From the NCBI GenBank assembly GCA_032358255.1, contig JAULBX010027605.1, positions 62,001-126,000 of the forward strand: a stretch of 64,000 nucleotides of DNA, written 5' to 3'. Source of the DNA: Heterotrichella gracilis. Its lineage: Eukaryota; Sar; Xanthophyceae; Tribonematales; Xanthonemataceae. How positions within the stretch are numbered: position 1 is the first letter of the stretch; the number at the start of each line of letters is the position of its first letter. Positions 11,025 to 20,916 of the stretch are shown in pieces. A program made the translations under genes and the position numbers. The notes below the pieces were generated by a model, which saw nothing but the letters and a program-made list of their open reading frames with translations, had not been told where the DNA came from and ran no database searches.

Positions 11025-14000
11025 ATGAAGGACCGAGAGGAAGGGATTTCAGAGAAGGATGACGCAAATAAAGTCGAGGAGAAGGTCAAGGACGAGGCCA
11101 GCACAGCACCTGTTCCTGAAAAGGCAAGCTTGCGTCGCTGCTGTAGTGAGTTTCAGCAGCATCCTTGCGTCTTGCTAACCCATGCTTGCCTTGCAGATCC
11201 AAGTTGGAGGGTCTCCAGTGTACATAGTTGAGAAGAAGCTTGGGAAGGGTGGTTTTGGTCAGGTGTATGTGGGGCGCAGGGCAACAGCTACCACTGCAAA
11301 AGAGGGGCCAAACGCCAACTTTGTAAGTACTGGTTGCGTATCAAGACATCTGTTGCTGCAAAACAGATTAACGTATGCATCCAACGAGCCTTCTGTTGTG
11401 TGTTGACAGGTTGCCTTGAAGTTTGAGCATCGAAGTAGCAAAGGGTGCAACTATGGTCCCCCCTATGAGTGGTCTGTATACAGGTGGGTGCTGGGTATCT
11501 CGTCGTGTTGGTTTCTGCAACCAAGGGCTGTCTAACAAAGGACCTGCCTCTGCAGCACGCTGGGAGGCATTCCTGGTGTACCACGGGTGCACTACAAGGG
11601 CAGACAGGGTGATTACTACATCATGGTACGCCTTTTGTGAAAAGCAACAGCACGTTTGCTTATTATTGACACCAGCCCTGTTTGACATATCCTGTATTCC
11701 CAGGTCATGGACATGCTTGGGCCCAGCTTGTGGGATGTCTGGAACACGCAAGGCCAAGTCATGTCCCAGGAGATGGTTGCATGCATTGCTGTGGAAGCAC
11801 TGGCTATCCTGGAGAAGCTTCATGCGAAGGGGTGCGTATTGTCATGGGATTTTGAACGCATGCACCACATATGAACTGTTTTGCTTATGTATAATGCATA
11901 AAAGGGTATGCATGCAATTAGGTTGAGCGTTGATTTTTGGTTCGTTGTAGGTATGTGCACGGAGATGTGAAGCCAGAAAATTTCCTGCTGGGGCCACCCA
12001 ACTCACCACACGAGAAGCGACTCTACCTCTGTGACCTGGGGTTGGGTGAGTACTGCTGCAAGTTGGTGCAGTTGTTCTCCTGCCACGCCCTTGTTTGGTA
12101 ACAAAGCTGAGATATATTGAATCTCTCTTGCAGCCACGCGGTGGAGGGATGCAGTGTGCGGGACGCACGTTGAATACGACCAGCGACCAGACGTGTTCAG
12201 GTGTGGTGCGCAGTGTGTGCCCCCTTGCTTCCTGGTTTGTGGCGAAGTCATGCAACTCTCCATGTAGCATCACAGTCGGGGAAACCTTGAATTGTCTGGG
12301 ACCTACTCTGCAGGGGCACAGTACGGTACGCCAGTGTCCATGCACATCTGGGCAGGACGGCCAGCCGACGAGACGATCTGGAATCTCTAGCCTACACCCT
12401 GCTGTTCCTGCTCAAGGGTCGGCTGCCATGGCAGGGATACCAGGTACTAACGCCGAACAGCAAGTGCTCGATTCTCAAGCCATGCACTGTATGTGCTTGT
12501 TGCACCTTGTATGCAAGGTGGTCATATTCACAAGCCACGCTGGCTGCCATTTGCAGGGCGACAACAAGGGCTTCCTGGTGTGCAAGAAGAAGATGGCCAC
12601 GTCAGCTGAGCTGCTGTGTCGCTACACGCCGCCAGCGTTCAGACAGGTAAATGCAGAGGTTAGGCAGCCATCACTGCACATGCATTGCATGTGGGTTGCC
12701 ATGGCCAGGACTGCACACTCCTTGCCATGCATACCACAGGCCATGATTGCATTGCCTATCTCATGATCTCGCGACATATTCTCACAATATGTAACCTGGT
12801 GAAAGACAGGGCTTTGGTGGCTGTGAATGTCCCGCGTGCATGGGGCGACTCCTGATCAGCCAGTGCTGGAATGGATGCAGATTACCTGGAAGTTGCAATA
12901 CATTGGCTATGGCCATTCCATGAATCGTGTAAATCACACTTAAAGTTAGCACACGGCAACTGACTCTACTGCCCCTACGCAGTTTACTGAGGCTGTGGTC
13001 AACCTCAAATTTGATGAGGAGCCCAAGTACGCAGCCTGCATGACGCTGTTTGAGCCACTGTGCGGCCCACAGCCGCAGCGCCCTATCCTCACCGAGTCCC
13101 TGGCCAAGGTGGGCCAGAAGCGCACTCGCGACGCCCTGGAGGACGAAACCCTCGAGCTGGCAGCGCCCAAGAAGAAGGTGCGGCTGGGCCTGCCCGCCAC
13201 GCAGTGGATCACGGTGTACAACGCGCACCGCCCCATGAAGCAGCGCTACCACTACAACGTGGCGGACACGCGCGTGGAGCAGCATGTGGAGAAGGGCAAC
13301 GACGACGGGCTGTACATCAGCAGCATCGCGTGCTGCCAGGAGCTGTGGGCGCTGATCATGGATGCGGGCACGGGCTTCTCAGCACAGGTGGGTGTGTGGG
13401 TGCATGGGGGCATGCTGGTGTGGCCTTTCAGGAGAGCACTGGACATAGCAAGTACCTGAGAAGTTGGTGGTATGCATGTGTTGGTGGTATTACGGGACCT
13501 GCTGCATGCAGAGCTTGTGCATATGTGCTATCTCATGCCCACAGCTTGAATATATTGCTGGATTGTAGACATATTTAGTTATTTACATGCAGTACAGCGA
13601 TACAGCTAGATTGTCTTGCACATGCGGCGCCACGCAGTTTCCTGGCACTATTTGAACCACCTCTTGGTCCAACTCTATTTGAGGCCCTGCGGCTGAAGTC
13701 GCATCTCTTGATCGTATGCGCCTTGAGGATTCCATACCAATTCCGTGGTACCTGGCTGCATCGAGTTGATCAGTGTATGCACTCATTGCCAGGTGTACGA
13801 GCTGAGCAACCAGTTCCTGCCCAAGGAGTGGATCATGGAGAAGTGGGAGGAGGGGTACTACATCACCGCCATGGCCGGCAGCGCCAGCGGGTCCAGCCTG
13901 GTGGTCATGTCCAAGGGCACGCCCTACACGCAGCAGTCCTACAAGGTGTCCGACTCCTTCCCCTTCAAGTGGATCAACAAGAAGTGGAAGGAGGGCTTCT

Positions 14001-14826
14001 ACGTGACGGCCATGGCCACGTCGCACACGCGCTGGGCGGTGGTCATGTCGCGGAATGCGGGGTTCATCGACCAGGTGAGGCCTGGATAGGGTCGCGCAGT
14101 GGCTTGGATGCTGCTTGGCGGTGTAGGGTTTAAATATTGTGGTATGTTGTCAATGTTGCTGTCTATATCTGGCATTGCTCTGGCGTATGGTGCTCGTGTG
14201 GGATCTTTAGGGCTTCGGTGCAATTGGATGGTGGCTGTCATGGCAACTGGCTGTTGGCACAGGGGTTGCATCATTATGTTATATCTGCATCATGTGGCAG
14301 GCCATGGGCAGGCAGTTCAGCCTTGCACGCAGCTTGTGCACAGAGTCATCGGAAGGCTCTTTAGTTTGGTGGTGTCAGTGCGCTGCACATACTGGTGGTG
14401 CAGCTGGTTGCATTGAGTCAACCTCAAAGCCTTGACATGCTGTATCCCCATGCAGTGCGTGGAGCTCGATTTCCAGTACCCCAGCGAAGGCATCCATCGG
14501 CGGTGGGACGCAGGGTTCCGCATCACTGCTTGCGCAGCCACCCCTGACCAGGCCGCGTTTGTCCTGAGCGTGCCTCGGCGACGGCCCATTGATGAGACGC
14601 AGGAGACCTTGCGCACGTCTGCCTTCCCCAGCACGCATGTCAAGGTGGGTACCAACTGCCGCATGAATTGCACTTGCATGCATTAGGTAGTAAAGTGTGC
14701 AATGCTGGCAATGCGCCGACTCTCGCACAGCCATCAGATGCTGACTTGGTTTCTGTGACTCTGCAGGACAAGTGGGCCAAGAACTTGTACATTGCTGGGG
14801 TAGCGTATGGCAGGACAGTCAGCTGA
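11025..14826 (+). CDS. MUT9-like: MUT9/MLK-type casein-kinase-1-like protein kinase
   Basis: Thirteen exons (11025-11123, 11197-11322, 11410-11483, 11556-11625, 11704-11831, 11951-12045, 12134-12200, 12314-12443, 12557-12646, 12983-13387, 13793-14074, 14456-14644, 14767-14826) encode the plant/algal MLK family, also called PPK or AEL. The founding member is Chlamydomonas MUT9, needed for transgene and transposon silencing and linked to histone H3 Thr3 phosphorylation; Arabidopsis members act in light and clock signalling. Visible are [11 protein letters not shown] (glycine loop), VALKFEH (ATP lysine), [14 protein letters not shown] (catalytic loop with HGD) and DLGLATRWRD replacing DFG, all as in this family. 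The long C-terminal MLK domain is complete, ending near [10 protein letters not shown]. Intron 1 uses a GC donor (AAG|GCAAGC). The start at 11025 is the first in-frame ATG; an upstream basic exon may add residues. Confidence 0.9.
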
Positions 14827-15859
14827 GGAGGAAATTGAGCGGATGGTAGGGGGGGGAAAGGGGGGTGTGCGGGGGGCTGACAGCTGGCAGCAGCACATTG
14901 TGCAAGCGGATGTAGTCGCCGATGGGGATTTTTAAGGTTTGGCAATGAGGCTTGTGGTGCATGGGTGGGGGTGTGGCAACCTGACAATCCTGATGTTTGA
15001 TTAGGGATAACATGTTATGTGAAGTTGGTGCCTGCCTTGAAGGCACGTAGCCGTGCATGGGGGAGGATTGCTGCATACTGAACAGGCAAAATACTGGTAC
15101 ATACACCATGGCAGTGGTATTGATACGTGCTTGGCAATGCAACGTGCTGTCGCCAGCAACTGCGAGCCCTGGGTGTCATTCCCACAGCCGTTGGTTGGGT
15201 TCATCTGCTGCAGGCACATTCCTAATGTTTATCACTCGGTTTTTCCAACTACGGGGCAGCTTGACAACTGCAGCCATTTCAAATGCATATGCAGTGTACT
15301 ATGGGGAGTCAAATATCTGTGTTTGCTGAAACAGCTTGGAACTGTTGTACGTTACCAGGTGATGGTGTCGGGTATGGTTTGTGTTTGGTGTAGCTCACAC
15401 TGTTTAAAAGCTTATAACAAGAGTAGTTCTCCTGTTGATTGGGCAGCAGAATTTTGCAAGTGACTGCTCCAGATTGTTTGCGTCTTTTTGCTGTAAGTGC
15501 GTTCATTCCAGCTTGCAGCCAGATTGGCATGCCTGGGTGTGCCACACCCCAGTCCTAGAGCGTCAATTTGCTGTAAGAGTATCAAAGTGAATGCAGCACC
15601 AGTAATGTTAGACAAGGAACGCATTGTCAAGCTGTGGACATGCCTGTACACTGAGTGCATGCTTTCAGAGCTTTGGCTGGATATGCTGTGAAATTGCGTT
15701 GCCTAGCCAACTGTTCGCCACGCTACCGACCATATAAAGACGATGGAGGCTGGCCTGCATAAGCTTGTTGCTATAGCGCATTGCTGAACACTGTCAATGA
15801 CAGCGTTTTGTCAAGGGTGCCAGTTGCACGCTTCTCCTTGTCACCAATGCCATAGCCGG
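14827..15859. other. Convergent spacer between the MLK-type kinase and TIM10
   Basis: About 1 kb with no ORF I recognise. A 12-bp palindrome ATAACATGTTAT lies at about 15006-15017. TGTAA motifs on the plus strand occur near 15490 and 15569. Nothing else stands out. Confidence 0.4.
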
Positions 15860-16558
15860 TCACCCCAATCCCCCTTGTGCGCCAAGCATCTGTCCCACTA
15901 TGGCTGTCACCTGCGTTGGCACCGTATGCGTTGACATGTATACTGGCTTGTTGCAACCACCTGTCAAGAGACACCAGCATAAGAAGACAGCGCAAGGTCA
16001 CAGCTTGCACAAACCTGCCAGTACTTGCTCGTACACCGATCAACACAGCTGTTCTCTCCTACACTGAGGTCGGTATCTTTATACCTGCACAGAAGTGTGA
16101 TGAAAATAATATGAACAGTATGCAATAACTGCCGTGGGTCAGAAACCCAGGGTATGTGATGAAAACCCACAAGCGCCAGGCCATCATGCATAGCCACCTT
16201 GGGCAACTTTTCATATGCATGGGCAACTTTTTTATATGCATGAATACGGGAAAGCGAGCGGCGTGCAACCTCAGTGAATGCTGAGGTGGGTACAGCATAA
16301 TGGGATGCACCTCGAAACCCACCGTTTATCTACGCACTTCTCAAAGCAGCCGGCCACCATCCTGTGGGACAACCCACACTGTCAGGCAAAGTAAGGCAGC
16401 TGCTAGCAGCTCGTAGCTTATACTTGCAGCAACCTCGACCAGTTGGGTTATGTGAGGCAATAGTAGAGAACTTGCCTGTTGAACATATCCACCCGGTACT
16501 CCATTTCTTGCTGAGCCATGCCAATCTGGGCCTGTGCGACCTCGCTTTGTGAAGCCAT
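15860..16558 (-). CDS. TIM10: Mitochondrial import inner membrane chaperone TIM10
   Basis: Four very short exons on the minus strand (16558-16476, 16361-16323, 16084-16015, 15910-15860) join in phase to 243 nt: 80 residues and a TGA stop. The protein begins MASQSEVAQAQIGMAQQEME and carries the twin CX3C signature of small Tim proteins: C-FEK-C and C-VDR-C, flanked by GENSCVDRCTSKYWQ, characteristic of TIM10. It ends with a VGQMLG tail. Small Tims form TIM9-TIM10 hexamers in the intermembrane space and escort hydrophobic precursors, and the four cysteines form two disulphides through the Mia40 pathway. The length is normal. Intron 1 has a GC donor (AACAG|GCAAGT). The exons are too short for ORF calling, so the gene is easily missed. 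A TATATA element lies about 40 bp upstream of the ATG. Confidence 0.93.
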
Positions 16559-17183
16559 CGCGGCTGGCTGACGGTGGACGGAAACTAGTCAAGGTAGTAT
16601 ATAACCTTCTGGCCTAGTCAACTAGTCTGTTGGGCAGTGGTGAGGTGGCAATACTTGGGCAAAAGTGCTTGAGAGCAAATCTTGGCGTTGCGCGGGAAGG
16701 GCTAGCACAGTAAATAATTGGTGTGACACCAGGTGTCCCCACCAGTTTGGTACTCTTTACCACGGCTGAACGAGCACCCTGTTTATTCTGGTTGCTTTCT
16801 GTTCTGCTGTCATATACGACAGAGAATTTTGGACCCACCCCACTTTCTGGGCACACCCTGCCTGTGCTATTTGTGCAGAAGCTGACCATTCCCCTAGGCT
16901 TACTAAATGGCTTCAGCCACCAAGTTTCCACGATGATCTAGCGCTTTGCAAAACAGCCAAGATAGTTCGACTAGGATGAACAGTATTTGAACACCTAGCG
17001 TGTCGCTGTGTGGTGTATTGCTTTAAATCCGTGGTGGCGACTCCTGCTATACATGACTGGGCAAAAACATTTGCCAACTGGTGCGTCCAGGTGTTAGGGC
17101 ACCTCAGGGCGCCTGGGTAACACAACAATGCGGCAACTGTACTTCCACTAAGCAAGGCTTCCACTTGGCTTGGGGCGTTGTCG
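16559..17183. other. Divergent spacer, TIM10 / O-fucosyltransferase
   Basis: A 625-bp spacer between two diverging starts, so it must hold both promoters. A 105-codon minus-strand ORF (16614-16931) is open but resembles nothing I know, and I do not call it a gene. Confidence 0.45.
16598..16604 (-). promoter_or_regulatory. TATA-like element upstream of TIM10
   Basis: Read on the minus strand, the sequence GGTTATATACTACC lies about 40-46 bp before the TIM10 ATG, a usual distance for a TATA box and a short leader. The position and sequence are seen; the function is inferred. Confidence 0.45.
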
Positions 17184-19603
17184 ATGGCCAGGGCCAGGGG
17201 CTCCGGGGGGCTCTCCTTGGCGCCAAGGTCACGGTGTGAGCTGTGCTCCCTTGCATGCTCTCTACTTCTGGCAGGCTTGCTGCTCCACCGTCTGGCACAC
17301 TTCAAACCAGCCACCAACAGCAGCAAAGTGACGACAGTTGTTTCAGCAACCCAGCTCCTACACGCCAGAGGGACGAACATCCTCGACGGCCAGCCATCAC
17401 GGCTAGTAACACAGCTGCCGCAAGACAAGCAGCAGGCTGGCACACAGAATGCAGACAAGTCAGGCACACATCATCAACGGCAGGTAGATCTGGTGACCTC
17501 TGACTCGCAGGTTGTCAGATCAGCGCATTCTGAGGCACTGCAGAGCAGCAGCTTAGCTCAGCCCCACCAAAACACTTCAGTACACTCCCAGTCAGCGCAG
17601 AGCACACAACCCGCTCAGAGTTCACTGGACAAGGCAGCAACCACAGCTGGTGTGCCAGAGGACTTTGACTGGCAAGCCTACCTGCTGTACCACCCAGATC
17701 TCCGACGAAGTGGTGTCACCACTGAGGCAGCAGCAGTGGAACACTACAGGACTGATGGGCGCAGGGAGGGGCGGGTCTACAAGCGGCTGCGTGTAATCAT
17801 ACGGTACACAGCTTGTACTGGCCTCATCAACCAGCACTACAGCCACATTGCTTCCTTTGCGTTGGCAGCAATCCTTGGAGCAGAGGTGGTGGTGCCACCG
17901 GCTGTGAAGAGGGACTCGTTTGCCCACTACTTCAGCACTTTCAAGGAGCAGAACGAAGTGCAGTGGGCACCTGAGCCAGTTGACTCTCTACTGTCCATAG
18001 ATAAAATCATAGAGGTCTGGAAGGGCAAGGGAGTAATTGTGCACAAGGTGGGTGCGCAGATGCTTGCTGTCATGTCATGCCATGCCTTGCACGGTGTGTC
18101 AAGCGTACTAACCACGCGTTTTTCTGTCTGCAGCATCCACAGCTGACGCCGTTCCCGGATCTCACCCAGCCTGAAATAGCCTTTCCCATGTATGGCTCGG
18201 GCCAATATGACGGTGACTTGATCACGCGAATACATGACGTGTACTTGAAAAACATGGACATGGCAGAGCTGGTGGAGAAGTCCCGCAAGGCTGTGGTTGG
18301 GCACGCCATGAAGCTGCTGCAGAGCTCCCCAGGGCGGGACCTGCCGTACATCATTTTGGACTTCCCTTGCACATTCTTCATGCTGCGCTCGTTGAGGTAA
18401 GCTTGCACAGCATCGTATGGTGCAGCTGCCTGTGGTGTAGGAGGTTGGAGCCATTACCATTGTGCTGATTGTCTGCCAATGGCCCTTTGTGACATACCAC
18501 CTTTCATGCAGCAATCTGAGGGTGGTGAGCGAGGTTGCCAAAACTCTGGAGTTTTCGCCGTACGTCCAGAGCCTGGCAGATATTGTCATCGACAAGATGA
18601 CAAAGGGTGGCAAGCATGAGTTCAACGCCATCCATCTTCGAATAGAAAAGGATGCACGGGACTGGGCAACAATCATGGGGGGGCAGCAGGTACGAGAATG
18701 GACTAGGCAGACTAAAATGCATGGAAAGAGTCCCTGGCAATATGATGGCATTAATTTTCACATAGTGCTGGTAGACTGCATGCCGGTGGAGGCATATTAG
18801 TCACGATAAGGCTGAGTGACCTTATTGTGTCGTAAATATTGCGCGTTTGCAGGTCGTATGGAAGGGTTACATTGATGCGATGCGGCAGGCTGAATTTGAT
18901 GGGCGCACTATTATCTATGCAGCATCTGGACTGCTGACATATGGCGCTGATGAAGGTACACCGACACATGTTCATCGCTTGTGTGCATGTTCATCGCTGG
19001 CCCGTATGTTCATTGCTTGCGTGTATGGCTGCAAAATCGAGTTGAAATGGTAATGATAAAAAAATTGCACAGTGATGGACTTGAAATGCCTGGAATTGGT
19101 TGCAGATCTGGAAAACATGATCGCGGTGCTCATTGAGGCAGAGCTGTGCAAAGAGGTGCACTACAAGGAGGTGTACTTGAAAAAGGAGGTGGTGGAAGGT
19201 GCGATGCGCATGCTCGTCATGGGACCCATGCACAGCACCTGTTGATTTGTCAATCAACAATTAGTTTCAATTACAGGCCTTCTGCAGACCATGCACATGC
19301 CCCCGTGGCAGAGGGTGAATCTGCCATCACATTCTCCCATTCACCCACTCCCTCGATCATAGCACCATGTCAACCACTACATGTTGCCCTGCGCCAGGGC
19401 TGAACTCGGAGCAGAAGGCGCTGCTGGACTTTCTGGTGCTGGCCAAGGGCAAGCACTTTGTGGGCTTTGGCAGCTCGACCTTCTCCTTCTACCTGCGCGA
19501 GTACCGGGCCTTGTTGGGGTTCACCCGCTCAACGTCGGTGCTGGTGGATGCATCCATTATCGGCACCGACCCGCTGTTCCACAGTGCTGGGACGGTCATC
19601 TGA
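17184..19603 (+). CDS. O-fucosyltransferase-like type II membrane glycosyltransferase
   Basis: Six exons (17184-18047, 18134-18396, 18512-18689, 18853-18955, 19106-19198, 19398-19603) join in phase and end in TGA, giving about 568 residues. The first in-frame ATG is at 17184. A short basic N-terminus is followed by one hydrophobic segment (about residues 20-36, rich in Leu/Ala), then a Gln/Ser-rich stem to about residue 150, the layout of Golgi type II glycosyltransferases. A short module with YHPDL follows. The catalytic part has segments typical of GDP-fucose protein O-fucosyltransferase-like proteins of plants and algae: a Thr-x-Gly-x-x-Asn-Gln stretch near the start, AIHLRIEKDARDW, and HFVGFGSSTFSFYLREYR near the end. 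Acceptor and sugar specificity cannot be inferred. The family call is by motif recall. Confidence 0.75.
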
Positions 19604-20916
19604 ATTTCCTCAACACAATCAGACCTTGACACATAGCTATACTCCACTATTCAAATGTATCAGTCTAGCCTGGAGGAGGGCATCGCGTTCTGTTCCCATT
19701 GAGCGTGTGCAGGGTGATTGTGGCACATGCGTGCAGCACCTTTGCACAGCATGCCCAACACTACGGCTTGTAGTGCAGCTGCTATTAGAGACAGCTGCTT
19801 TATGTTTATTTTTGGTTTGCTTCACGTCACATTTTTCAGCGCAGAAAGTATCGGCTTATCCCTCGAGCAACGCTTTATTTTTTCTTCACTTTGCAGTAAC
19901 TGTGTGCCCTGACACTGTCAGCACGAAATGGCAGGGCTATGTTATGCAAGCACCGTGAACTTGTTGTACTGCCAACTCCTACTTTTCATTCAACACAGTG
20001 TGATATCATTAAAATTGTCCGGGACCCATAGCCATCAATTCAGGCATTGAGAGTTCAACTTTATTGTGCACGTCACAATTCGTCCATGATCATGATCACT
20101 GAATGCCGCTAAGCCTTGGACCATGGCGTTGTCATGATGTATATATTGTAACGAGTGGCTTTTGAAGCAGCAGTGACAAGTCAACAACCATTGCATGTTG
20201 CTGGGTGTGGCCCATGATCGCTGCAGTGACTGTCACACTGTCAATGATTTTGAAAATGTATTTACACCAAAAGACGCGGAGTCTGACACTGTATGCATAT
20301 CATGATACAAGCAGGCATGCTGGGGTTCATTAACTTCTCGAGGTCTAATCTAATCTAATGAGCTCATCGAGATCATGCGGCGCTGATGCCGTCCTCTAAT
20401 TTGAGAGCCTTGCACATTTTGTAGCAGGAGCCAACATTGCCTCGCAGTGCGCCGACGAAAACCTTGCCATATCAAGCCGCCGTGACTTGATGGCAGTATT
20501 ACTAAGCTAAGACTAGTGCATGGATTTGCCAGGCTCACCGAGAGGGCTGACTACAACAATAAAAAATATATCTGAGACAAATGCGATACAGGAACAGTTC
20601 TTGTGAAGCGCACTGATTCAATGCCCTGACAGACGAAACGTAAGCAATTTGTGCATGCACATTGACGATCGGTGCGGAAATTTGTGGCTGACAGTGTTGT
20701 AACCCTCCCCTCCCCCCTTCTCTCCTGATATTTTTATCAAACCTATCTTAGTGGTGGTTATTAAAACATGCTGTCCAAGTTCATTTTACACAAACATTGC
20801 AAATATACCTCACTTTGGGTCCATTCGTTCCATGATGCCACTCAGAGACATTGATGGAATGGAAAGTAACCCACTACCATGTTGCGATGCCTGGTACACC
20901 CTCTGCAGCCTCCAGC
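19604..20916. other. Convergent spacer, O-fucosyltransferase / BRO1-kinase
   Basis: About 1.3 kb without a recognised gene. A TGTAA lies near 20145 on the plus strand; a TTACA near 20783 would be TGTAA for the minus-strand gene. The region is AT-richer than its flanks and has short direct repeats such as TCTAATCTAATCTAATG near 20343-20360. Confidence 0.45.

Noticed and set aside
16614-16931. 105-codon minus-strand ORF upstream of TIM10
   Set aside because: It starts with ATG but has no recognised domain and sits in the TIM10/O-fucosyltransferase promoter spacer. It could not be supported.
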